A DNA stretch of 6,533 bases from Treponema sp. Its GTDB lineage: Bacteria > Spirochaetota > Spirochaetia > Treponematales > Breznakiellaceae. Each line of letters opens with the position of its first letter. Position 1 is the stretch's first letter. The DNA is taken from assembly GCA_031278025.1 (NCBI GenBank), contig JAITLF010000401.1, positions 1-6,533 on the forward strand, in the 5' to 3' direction. Shown here in pieces: positions 1-6,141 of the stretch. A model generated the notes under the pieces. It had not been told where the DNA came from and did not search any database. It saw only the letters and a program-made list of their open reading frames with translations. A program made the translations under genes and the position numbers.

Positions 1-347
1 CGGGTAATGCAGACCGAAGAATCGTCAATCGCGTTTTTAGCCCTGGCGTTAGGAAACCTGAGTTCCCGGATATTAAACCGTTCCGCCAATTCCTGGAGTT
101 TGCAATGCCCGTTGTTTTCACAGGCGGTACAGTCCCGAGAGTGGTTGGACAGAAGCAGTTCCAGAATCATCTTGCGGTATTTCCGCAGCCGTTCCGTATT
201 GGTCTTTATCCGCATCCCCGCCTTGGGCGGCGTTGAACAGGCGGCCTCAAGACCTCCCCGCCCGTTCTCTACCATACACATCCGGCAGGCGCCGTAGACC
301 GAAAGTTCCGAATGATAACAAAAGGTGGGCAGCTCTATACGGCTGCC
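1..347 (-). pseudogene. 5'-truncated catalytic [FeFe] hydrogenase (HydA/HndD type) N-terminal fragment; continues past the left edge
   Basis: The minus-strand reading frame is open from 347 to the window edge (115 codons). It encodes the [2Fe-2S] region typical of HydA/HndD and NuoG-like proteins: Cys codons at 318-320, 285-287, 276-278 and 237-239 (C-x10-C-x2-C-x12-C, with motifs PTFCYH and YGACRMCMVE). It then encodes the His-ligated [4Fe-4S] motif H-x3-C-x2-C-x5-C, with His at 141-143 and Cys at 129-131, 120-122 and 102-104, inside LLLSNHSRDCTACENNGHC. The family's initial segment (start Met, beta-hairpin around 'NG', 'EGTT.L.AA') is missing. Recognisable homology starts at GSRIELPTFCYH, exactly after the T-tract of the preceding terminator. 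The frame is technically open back to the stop at 423-425, but that stretch is the terminator hairpin. The only upstream alternative start is TTG at 414-416, with no ribosome binding site; the first in-frame ATG (279-281) lies inside the cluster motif. It probably cannot make a folded [2Fe-2S] domain. The catalytic H-cluster domain would lie outside the window, so NuoG or formate dehydrogenase alpha-type relatives are not excluded. Confidence 0.65.
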
Positions 348-391
348 AAAAAGGGCTGTCCGGAAAGGATGGCCTTGCTTTCCGGACAGCC
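348..391 (-). terminator. Strong rho-independent terminator after the membrane-protein gene
   Basis: A perfect 14-bp inverted repeat has arms at 354-367 and 378-391 (GGCTGTCCGGAAAG and its complement) and a 10-base loop. On the minus strand it is followed directly by five T residues (complement of A348-A352). It starts 31 bases after the stop codon at 423-425. On the plus strand the stem is followed by CTCGTTT, a much poorer U-tract, so the direction is minus. It should end the transcript carrying the SDR and membrane-protein genes and would also insulate the hydrogenase fragment downstream. Confidence 0.9.
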
Positions 392-422
392 TCGTTTCTA
401 TACAGAACCGTTTCAAGCCCGG

Positions 423-953
423 TTATTTTTCGACTGCTTTTTTTACAATCCTTCCGATGCCCACACAGCCCAGTATGATGAGAACGCCTCCCGCCAGGGT
501 TTCAGCCATCCAGACAAGGGGCAGCGGCAGTTTTGCGAGGAACTCAGGTACGGTGTCGGATTTATATCCGAGGGTGGACGCCAAAAAGAACAGAAAGGCA
601 AAGGAGTTAAAAAACTTTGGCAGGACGCCGAGCAGCAGTACGATAAGCCCGACAAATATCAAAACAAAAACCACGACTCCGGCAAAGCGGGCCGTGTCCC
701 CGAAGATTGGCAGCCAGATCAGCGGTATAAAAACGAGGTTGAGAATCAGGCAGCTCAATTCTCCGAGGGCGCCGCCCAATACGATATGGCCGGTTTTCCC
801 CCGTTCCTGTTCGGCAAGAAAGAATGAAACCATGCAGACCATGACCGGCCATGCCGGAAGCTTAAGCAGAAAAAGCAACACCTCGGCTATGGCAATCAGG
901 GGCAGAAGCAGGGCGCAGGTCAGCAGATTCCTTTTGTTGAATATCTTTCCCAT
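423..953 (-). CDS. Small polytopic membrane protein of unknown function (possibly DUF1097-like)
   Basis: A 176-residue, very hydrophobic protein with five or six likely membrane segments (about residues 9-31, 33-47, 55-82, 88-111, 113-129 and 143-166), a basic N-terminus (MGKIFNKR) and a basic C-terminus (RIVKKAVEK). There is no signal-peptidase site, catalytic motif or cofactor motif that I recognise. The pattern of Trp and Phe-Phe in the second segment, a Gly-rich third segment and a closing Gly-rich helix vaguely recalls the DUF1097/YcdZ inner-membrane family, but I cannot confirm this. I chose ATG 953. A TTG two codons earlier (959) sits closer to the AGGAGG at 965-970 (5 bases, against 11 for the ATG) and cannot be excluded. 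The gene starts 30 bases after the SDR stop and ends at a strong terminator, so the two genes are probably co-transcribed and this is the last of the unit. A transporter or permease role with the SDR is only a guess. Confidence 0.75.
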   Translation of the reverse strand: MGKIFNKRNLLTCALLLPLIAIAEVLLFLLKLPAWPVMVCMVSFFLAEQERGKTGHIVLGGALGELSCLILNLVFIPLIWLPIFGDTARFAGVVVFVLIFVGLIVLLLGVLPKFFNSFAFLFFLASTLGYKSDTVPEFLAKLPLPLVWMAETLAGGVLIILGCVGIGRIVKKAVEK

Positions 954-964
954 AAACAAACGAT

Positions 965-970
965 CCTCCT
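965..970 (-). promoter_or_regulatory. Ribosome binding site of the membrane-protein gene
   Basis: AGGAGG on the minus strand lies 11 bases before ATG 953 and 5 bases before TTG 959. This intermediate placement is the reason the start of the membrane-protein gene is uncertain by two codons. Confidence 0.6.
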
Positions 971-983
971 GTGGTTAATGATG

Positions 984-1748
984 TTAAATCGCCGTCCAGC
1001 CGCCGTCGATGGAAAGCAGTTGGCCTGTCGTATAACTGGACGCATCGGACGCGAAATAGACGACGGCTCCGTCCAATTCCCCCTCCTTCCCCGGCCGGCC
1101 CGCGGGACAATAGGTCTTAACGATATTCGCGAAAGCGGGATTGCTCATGACGGTATCGGTCATTTCCGAAAGGAAATACGCCGGACCGATGGCATTAACG
1201 GTAATGTTGTATTTCGCCCATTCAGTCGCCAGCGCCCTGGTAAGCATCAGTACGCCGCCTTTTGAGGCGCAATAGGCGTTTAAGGGGCTGGTAGCCATGG
1301 CCGCGCTGCTATGGATTGACCCCACATTGATGATCTTGCCGTATTTTTGTTCGATCATAACCTTGCCCACTTCCCTGGCGACGAAATACACGCTGTTCAG
1401 ATTGGTATTGATCACCGCGTTCCAATCATCATCGGACTGTGATTCGGCGGGATTTGACCGGGCGGTACCCGCATTGTTTACCAAAATGTCGATCCGGCCG
1501 TAGTGTTCTTTGACATTGCCGACAACGGCCTTTATCTCGTCATTTTTCAGTACGTCACATTTAAGTGCAAGGCAGCGTGCACCCATGCCTTCTATGGTTT
1601 TCCTGACATCATCAAGTTTTTCCTGCCTCCTGGCCATAATTGCCAGATCCGCGCCCTGCTTTGCCAGGGCCTTTGCAAATTGAACGCCGAGTCCCGAAGA
1701 AGCGCCCGTCACCAGGGCAACTTTTCCTTTCAAATCAAATATGCTCAT
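984..1748 (-). CDS. Short-chain dehydrogenase/reductase (classical SDR family), substrate unknown
   Basis: A 254-residue cytosolic NAD(P)-dependent oxidoreductase of normal classical SDR length. Visible motifs in order: the Rossmann TGASSGLG (residues 14-21), CDV (64-66), NNAG (91-94), the structural/catalytic Asn in INTNL (113-117), a catalytic Ser probably Ser144 in GSIHSS, Tyr159 and Lys163 in YCASK, and the C-terminal IDGGW (247-251). Two Arg residues (40-41) follow the second beta-strand where an acidic residue would favour NAD; by family rule this leans toward NADP(H), but it is not proof. The overall flavour is of gluconate 5-dehydrogenase or 3-oxoacyl-ACP reductase-like SDRs, and the substrate cannot be assigned from sequence. 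The ATG at 1748 has GGAGG six bases upstream (1755-1759). The gene lies 72 bases after the phosphatase gene and 30 bases before the membrane-protein gene. I see no convincing promoter in the gap, so read-through from the upstream operon is possible. Confidence 0.9.
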   Translation of the reverse strand: MSIFDLKGKVALVTGASSGLGVQFAKALAKQGADLAIMARRQEKLDDVRKTIEGMGARCLALKCDVLKNDEIKAVVGNVKEHYGRIDILVNNAGTARSNPAESQSDDDWNAVINTNLNSVYFVAREVGKVMIEQKYGKIINVGSIHSSAAMATSPLNAYCASKGGVLMLTRALATEWAKYNITVNAIGPAYFLSEMTDTVMSNPAFANIVKTYCPAGRPGKEGELDGAVVYFASDASSYTTGQLLSIDGGWTAI

Positions 1749-1754
1749 ATAAAA

Positions 1755-1759
1755 CCTCC
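1755..1759 (-). promoter_or_regulatory. Ribosome binding site of the SDR gene
   Basis: GGAGG on the minus strand, six bases before the ATG at 1748. This near-ideal spacing fixes the SDR start codon. Confidence 0.8.
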
Positions 1760-1761
1760 AT

Positions 1762-1787
1762 GAAGAGTCAACACAGGTTTACTCTTC
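1762..1787. repeat. 7-bp inverted repeat in front of the SDR gene
   Basis: GAAGAGT (1762-1768) and its complement ACTCTTC (1781-1787) are separated by 12 bases and sit just upstream of the SDR ribosome binding site. It could be an operator or a weak mRNA hairpin in the leader. It has no T-tract and no recognisable -10/-35 boxes beside it. The function is unassigned. Confidence 0.35.
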
Positions 1788-1822
1788 TCAAATTGTTTCC
1801 GGCAACGCCGGTTGTTTACTCT
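1777..1822. repeat. 9-bp direct repeat spanning the end of the phosphatase gene
   Basis: GTTTACTCT occurs at 1777-1785 and again at 1814-1822; the second copy overlaps the phosphatase stop codon (1821-1823). The 28 bases between the copies hold a small hairpin, CCGGC-AAC-GCCGG (1799-1811), with no T-tract. It may be a duplication scar, a pair of binding sites or chance. Together with the inverted repeat at 1762-1787 it fills most of the 72-base gap between the two genes. Confidence 0.35.
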
Positions 1823-3029
1823 AAAAATAACTGACCTTTATCCGCTTTCCCATTTCTTTTAAACATGAGGCAAGCTCGTCAACTAAACGCATCTTGATAT
1901 TGAAAGAAACAGGCAGATCCGGGTTTTGATGGGCGGGGTTAACGGCCCTGCCCGCATAAAAATTAATATCCGTGGCTTCCTCAAAAAGGAGCCGGGCGAT
2001 CTCCGAAGCCCCGTCCTTTCCGGAATTCCACCGGGCATAACTGCCGTTGTCCCTGATATAATCCTGGGCGTATTCCAGCACCTTGTGGATGGTAACAGCC
2101 CCTTCTGTGACCAGATCTACCCCGCTTATCTTCGCGGTGGGGGGAATATCCGGGTCCGCATAACGGGGAATCCCCGTCTCCAGTGGTTTCCCTAAAAATT
2201 CCGCCGCCAGCGCCGATGTAGTTCCCCCGCAGATTATGTGTTTTCCCTCCTTGGAAAAAAAGAGACTCATCATTTTAGGAACCTCCGCGGGATTCAAAGG
2301 CGGGCCGATTAAAAGGCTGACAGACTGCCGGCGGCGGATCTTCACCGTACAGATTGTAGTGTCGTCGCCGGGTTCACCGCCGTAGAGCGAATAACATTTA
2401 TCCAGCAGTATGGAACTCAGGGTCTTGGCGGTATACTCCCGGTTATAGACACCTTCCATAAACGATATGATATTTTCCCGCTGCCAGCCGAGATTGAGAG
2501 TCCGCCCCGATCCGGCATGGGCCGCCCCGTCACTCATAGCAATAAACGTATCATCCTCATGTATCTCGAGCCGGGTTTTATAAATAATTTTCCGTCCTAT
2601 GGACAAATTTTTATTGGTTGAACTATCTTCTACAATTTGGGTGGTTTTTGGGTAATCAAAATTTTTCCCCTGGCGGAGTAGAATCACATGCGGGTTATCG
2701 TATTGGATGATCTCCGCATCCTGGTTATCGGCAATACGGATAATGGTAAAAGTGGAATAGGCGATTTGACGTTCCCTGCAAACGGGCAGGGTTGCGGCAA
2801 TGGTATCCACACAGTCTTCCACCGTAAGCAAATTAGCCATCATGGTGGAAATAATTTTTGCGGTTAAAGTGGAAAGAATACTGGCCTTAACCCCGCTCCC
2901 CAGGCCATCGGCTAAAACCATCACAGTTAGTTTGTCCTCTAAAGGAACAATTTCGACGTGATCTCCGCAAAGCTGTTCTCCATATTTGTTGAGATTCACG
3001 AAACCCATATCAATACAAAGTTCATTCAT
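1821..3029 (-). CDS. SpoIIE-family (PP2C-type) serine/threonine protein phosphatase paired with the hydrogenase-like sensor
   Basis: A 402-residue cytosolic protein. Residues 1-235 carry the metal-dependent phosphatase fold: CGDHVE (21-26), the metal-binding LADGLGSGVKAS motif (39-50, Asp41), MSDGAAHAG (165-173, Asp167) and PGDDTTICTVKI (220-231, Asp222 and Asp223). The acidic residues expected to hold Mn/Mg are present, so it is probably active. Residues 240-402 form a second region with ICGGTTSALAAEFLG (266-280) and a conserved-looking end; I do not recognise a function for it. The start ATG lies inside the last codons of the sensor gene (8-base overlap), with AAAGGAG at 3040-3046 ten bases upstream, so translational coupling is likely. 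Phosphatases of this family usually dephosphorylate anti-sigma-factor antagonists, but no such partner is in the window. The pairing with an [FeFe] hydrogenase-PAS protein suggests it is the output of an H2 or redox signal. The substrate is unknown. Confidence 0.9.
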   Translation of the reverse strand: MNELCIDMGFVNLNKYGEQLCGDHVEIVPLEDKLTVMVLADGLGSGVKASILSTLTAKIISTMMANLLTVEDCVDTIAATLPVCRERQIAYSTFTIIRIADNQDAEIIQYDNPHVILLRQGKNFDYPKTTQIVEDSSTNKNLSIGRKIIYKTRLEIHEDDTFIAMSDGAAHAGSGRTLNLGWQRENIISFMEGVYNREYTAKTLSSILLDKCYSLYGGEPGDDTTICTVKIRRRQSVSLLIGPPLNPAEVPKMMSLFFSKEGKHIICGGTTSALAAEFLGKPLETGIPRYADPDIPPTAKISGVDLVTEGAVTIHKVLEYAQDYIRDNGSYARWNSGKDGASEIARLLFEEATDINFYAGRAVNPAHQNPDLPVSFNIKMRLVDELASCLKEMGKRIKVSYF

Positions 3030-4731
3030 GGTTCAGAGTCTCCTTTAGCTTGGTCAGGGCGACCTTGATTTCCGCCGTGGTCTCCCCCAGGAGAGAAGCA
3101 ATCTCTTGAACCGTCCACATCTGTTTTTTAATCACCTTATCGGTGATCTCAATAGCATTCCGGCTAAATTCTTCCTTTGCCGCTTTTCGTACTGCTTCGT
3201 TTGTAATATCCCGCATGATACCGATGATGATGTGGTAGTTTTTATCGTAGATAATAGTCTGGTCTATATATTTTTTATAATCCGCCAGGTATACCCGCCG
3301 GCCGTAAATATTTTTTTGCTGTTGGCATACTTCGATAAAAGGCGCGGGATCCAAAACACGGACAACCTGATCTCCCAAAATATCCCGCGAGGTGGTATTA
3401 AAAATCCGGCAGGCCGCGGCGTTAATTTGTTGAACTTCAAGATTTTCGTTGAGTACGATAATTCCATTTGGGGTATTGGTAATAATAGTATCGGAAAAGG
3501 ATTCCGCCCGTTCTTTCAGATAAGGAAGACACATGGTTAAGGTTGCCTTTCCTTCCAATACCGCCTGCGCTTTTTCCCGGCAGGAATTGTAACCGCAGCC
3601 TCCGCAGTTTAACTCATGTTCCGGTTTTGTTTTCCCCAGCTTACGGAGTACCTCCTCAACAGCTCCCGTTCCCAGGCGAATCCTGCGGCTTGAAAGGGAA
3701 GTAAATTTTTTACCCAGTTCTTCGGCTGAGTACGGCGCGGTTTCAAAATCTTTTTCTCCCGCATAGCGCAGGACGGCGGTATAATCCCGTACCGGTGTAC
3801 GTTCCTTCCGTTCCATAACCGGCCCCCCAAGACAGCTTCCGGTACATGCGGACATCTCGATAAAACATTTTCCCGGTTTTTCCCGAATGAGATCTTCAAG
3901 TGAACGGATGCAGTTATCAATTCCATCCACAAAAAAATAGATGTATCGGGGGTTTCCCTTAGCCATAGTACGGAGAATACCCCCGGCAGTGGGGAAAATC
4001 CGCGTTAGGCCGCGTCTTGAATCGTCTCCGCTTTGCGGTATTTTAGCTTGTACCTGGTGATTTTTATTCGGACTGACATTTTCCTGTTCCAGCCAGCGGG
4101 ATAGTTCATTGAAGGTAAGCACATGGTCTACCAGACCGGGAAAACTGGCGGCTTCATCCTTTTTAGCAATACAGGGGCCTATGAATACAATCCGGGCATC
4201 GGGATGACGGCGCTTTATATCCATGCCATGGACCAGCATGGGGGAAAGTACCGGAGCCAGCATAGGTAAAATAGTAGGATAATATTTCTGAATCAAAAGA
4301 TTCACACAGTGGCAGCAGGAACTGATGATCACATCATGGGTTTCGTTTTGCAGCATGGTATCGTATTGCCGTTTTACGATGGTTGCGCCGATGGCGGTTT
4401 CTTCAGCTCCGGCAAATCCTAATTGTTTTAGGGTCCTTTCCATGGCATTAATATCCAGGCCTCCGTAGTTAGCCGTAAAGGAAGGCGCCAGGCTGGCATA
4501 TACCGGGGTTCCCTTTTCGATCAATGCCTGAATAATTTCAAGATCATCCCGAATATCCTTAGCTTGTTGCGGACAGGTAACAAAACAATTTCCGCAAAGT
4601 ATACAGTCGTCTGTCACGGTATGGGCATGGCTGTCATCAAACCTTATAGATTTCACCGGGCAATGCCGTATGCATTTGTAGCAGTTTTTACAGTTTGAAG
4701 TTTTCAAGGTTAAATACTCAGCCATGTCCAT
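3022..4731 (-). CDS. Putative sensory [FeFe] hydrogenase with PAS domain (group C, HydS-like)
   Basis: A 569-residue cytosolic protein. Domain order: two [4Fe-4S] ferredoxin motifs (Cys14, 17, 20, 24 and Cys43, 46, 49, 53); an H-cluster domain with L1 SSCCHC (Cys139, Cys140), L2 GPCIAKKDE (Cys187) and L3 ACTGSC (Cys296, Cys300); a Fes-type Cys4 motif (Cys376, 379, 384, 401); a PAS domain (about 410-510); and a helical tail (511-569). All four expected H-cluster cysteines are present, as are Lys190 and Glu193, which match lysine and proton-path glutamate positions of catalytic enzymes. The L1 Pro is His, and the Met of L2 is Gly185. There is no kinase or transmitter domain. By family knowledge, PAS-linked [FeFe] hydrogenases are proposed H2/redox sensors rather than bulk H2 producers. 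The overlapping phosphatase gene fits the phosphatase-linked subgroup. The start at 4731 has GGAG four bases upstream; Met3 (4725) has the same site ten bases upstream and is equally possible. The gene lies 9 bases after nfnB, so it shares that operon. Confidence 0.9.
   Translation of the reverse strand: MDMAEYLTLKTSNCKNCYKCIRHCPVKSIRFDDSHAHTVTDDCILCGNCFVTCPQQAKDIRDDLEIIQALIEKGTPVYASLAPSFTANYGGLDINAMERTLKQLGFAGAEETAIGATIVKRQYDTMLQNETHDVIISSCCHCVNLLIQKYYPTILPMLAPVLSPMLVHGMDIKRRHPDARIVFIGPCIAKKDEAASFPGLVDHVLTFNELSRWLEQENVSPNKNHQVQAKIPQSGDDSRRGLTRIFPTAGGILRTMAKGNPRYIYFFVDGIDNCIRSLEDLIREKPGKCFIEMSACTGSCLGGPVMERKERTPVRDYTAVLRYAGEKDFETAPYSAEELGKKFTSLSSRRIRLGTGAVEEVLRKLGKTKPEHELNCGGCGYNSCREKAQAVLEGKATLTMCLPYLKERAESFSDTIITNTPNGIIVLNENLEVQQINAAACRIFNTTSRDILGDQVVRVLDPAPFIEVCQQQKNIYGRRVYLADYKKYIDQTIIYDKNYHIIIGIMRDITNEAVRKAAKEEFSRNAIEITDKVIKKQMWTVQEIASLLGETTAEIKVALTKLKETLNHE
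3040..3046 (-). promoter_or_regulatory. Ribosome binding site of the phosphatase gene, inside the sensor gene
   Basis: AAAGGAG on the minus strand lies within the last codons of the sensor gene, ten bases before ATG 3029. It supports the 8-base gene overlap as real and the two proteins as made together. Confidence 0.65.
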
Positions 4732-4735
4732 TTAG

Positions 4736-4739
4736 CTCC
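4736..4739 (-). promoter_or_regulatory. Ribosome binding site of the sensor hydrogenase gene
   Basis: GGAG on the minus strand lies in the 9-base gap between the nfnB stop (4741-4743) and the next gene. It is 4 bases from ATG 4731 and 10 bases from ATG 4725. Neither spacing is ideal, so the start is uncertain by two codons. Its position hard against the nfnB stop favours translational coupling. Confidence 0.6.
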
Positions 4740-4740
4740 G

Positions 4741-6141
4741 TCAAAGGCTTCTTATATAGACGTCTATCGCCTCGGCGGCTTTTTTCCCCGCCCCCATGGC
4801 AAGAATCACCGTGGCCGCCCCCGTCACCGCATCGCCTCCCGCGAATATCCCTATCCGGGAAGTCCGGCCGGTTTCCTCATCCGTGATGATCCCTCCCCAT
4901 TTGTGGGTATCAAGGCCCGCAGTGGTGGATTTGATCAGGGGATTGGGCGAAGTGCCGATAGCCATGATCACGCAGTCCGCCTTGGTTTCTTCCTCGCTCC
5001 CCTCCAGGGGCACAGGCCGGGCGCGGCCCGATTCATCCGCTTCGCTTAATACCATCTTTTGGCAGATAATTTTGTTGACCCAGCCTTTTTCGTCTCCGGT
5101 AATATTTACCGGACTTGTGAGGAACCGAAAAACAATGCCTTCTTCTTTGGCGTGTTCCACTTCCTCAAGCCGGGCCGGGAGTTCCTTTTCCGTCCGCCGG
5201 TACACAACAGTTACCTCCGCGCCCAGACGCCTGGCGCAGCGGGCCGCGTCCATGGCGACATTGCCGCCCCCCACTACGGCCACCTTTTTGCCCCGGTGTA
5301 TGGGGGTCGAACTATCCGGCATACAGGCTTTCATTAAATTTATCCGGGTAAGAAATTCATTGGCCGAATACACACCGTTCAAATTTTCTCCGGGGATATT
5401 CATAAATTTGGGAAGCCCCGCGCCGGAGCCGATGAAAACCGCTTTATACCCGTAGGTATTGAACAATTCATCAATAGTTAGAGTTTTACCTATTACCGTG
5501 TTGACCGCGATTTCCACCCCCATGTTTTTTAGACCCTGGATTTCCTGTTGTACGATGGCCTTGGGAAGGCGGAATTCAGGGATACCGTAGGAGAGTACCC
5601 CTCCCTCAACATGGAGGGCCTCAAAGATCGTAACGCCGTAGCCTTTTTGAGCGAGGGCCCCCGCGCAGGCAAGCCCCGCCGGGCCTGAGCCCACTACCGC
5701 CACGCGGTTTCTTCGGGATTTTTCCGGGGGAGTGCTTTTTCTATCCGAAGCCCTGTCTCCGGCGTTATGAGAATCCGCCGCAAAACGTTCCAGCCTGCCG
5801 ATAGCCACCGGTTCCCCCTTGCGCCCCCGGACGCACTTGCCTTCACATTGGGTTTCCTGGGGACAGACCCTGCCGCATATTGCCGGGAGGGAATTGTACC
5901 GGATAATGATTTGGTATGCCTTTTCAAATTCCCCGGCGGCGATTTCCCCGATAAAAGCGGGAATATCGATATTTACCGGACAGTCTGAAACGCAGGGTTT
6001 GTTTTTACACCCAAGGCAGCGTTTGGCTTCGTCTATTGCCTGGGCTTCTGTGTAGCCCAAGGCCACCTCAAGGAAATTACCGCTCCGTACTTTCGGATCC
6101 TGGACGGGCATCTCATTTTTTGTTAAACGCATATTTGCCAT
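4741..6141 (-). CDS. nfnB: NfnB: NADP(H)-side subunit of NADH-dependent reduced ferredoxin:NADP+ oxidoreductase (GltD-like flavoprotein)
   Basis: A 466-residue protein of the glutamate synthase small-subunit/NfnB type, of usual length. In order: two N-terminal [4Fe-4S] motifs (Cys42, 45, 50, 54 and Cys89, 93, 99, 103); the FAD-binding GSGPAG (151-156); the NADP-binding GGGNVAMDAAR (291-301) followed by YRRTEKELPAR (314-324); and the C-terminal flavin-binding AGGDAVTGAATVILAMGAGK (434-453). With NfnA it bifurcates electrons between NADPH, NADH and ferredoxin in the cytosol. The adjacent nfnA is what favours NfnB over a glutamate synthase subunit, since no glutamate synthase large-subunit gene is seen. 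I chose ATG 6141, giving MANMRL. Its first base is the last base of the nfnA stop (TAATG), and AAGGGG (6149-6154) lies seven bases upstream. A longer frame from 6177 would lie inside nfnA and lacks such a site. The stop is nine bases before the sensor hydrogenase gene. Parts of this gene look more G+C-rich than the sensor gene. Confidence 0.92.
   Translation of the reverse strand: MANMRLTKNEMPVQDPKVRSGNFLEVALGYTEAQAIDEAKRCLGCKNKPCVSDCPVNIDIPAFIGEIAAGEFEKAYQIIIRYNSLPAICGRVCPQETQCEGKCVRGRKGEPVAIGRLERFAADSHNAGDRASDRKSTPPEKSRRNRVAVVGSGPAGLACAGALAQKGYGVTIFEALHVEGGVLSYGIPEFRLPKAIVQQEIQGLKNMGVEIAVNTVIGKTLTIDELFNTYGYKAVFIGSGAGLPKFMNIPGENLNGVYSANEFLTRINLMKACMPDSSTPIHRGKKVAVVGGGNVAMDAARCARRLGAEVTVVYRRTEKELPARLEEVEHAKEEGIVFRFLTSPVNITGDEKGWVNKIICQKMVLSEADESGRARPVPLEGSEEETKADCVIMAIGTSPNPLIKSTTAGLDTHKWGGIITDEETGRTSRIGIFAGGDAVTGAATVILAMGAGKKAAEAIDVYIRSL

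Noticed and set aside
328..347. Second small hairpin (GGCAGC at 328-333 with GCTGCC at 342-347) beside the terminator
   Set aside because: It is only 6 bp with no T-tract of its own and lies in the coding part of the hydrogenase fragment; it is probably incidental.
334..403. 7-bp direct repeat TCTATAC at 334-340 and 397-403 flanking the terminator, as a possible insertion footprint
   Set aside because: A 7-bp match within about 100 bases is quite likely by chance, and the terminator itself is well explained as the end of the membrane-protein gene.
348..422. Start of the hydrogenase fragment at TTG 414-416
   Set aside because: There is no ribosome binding site, the encoded residues do not match the family, and translation would run through the terminator hairpin.
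312..978. Long plus-strand open frames across 312-827 and 325-978
   Set aside because: They run antisense to the membrane-protein gene and terminator, show no family motifs, and lack ribosome binding sites. The minus-strand protein there is convincingly hydrophobic with proper signals.
4796..5455. Plus-strand open frame of 219 codons
   Set aside because: It is the antisense shadow of nfnB in a G+C-rich stretch. Its product is low-complexity (Ser/Pro/Arg-rich) without recognisable motifs.
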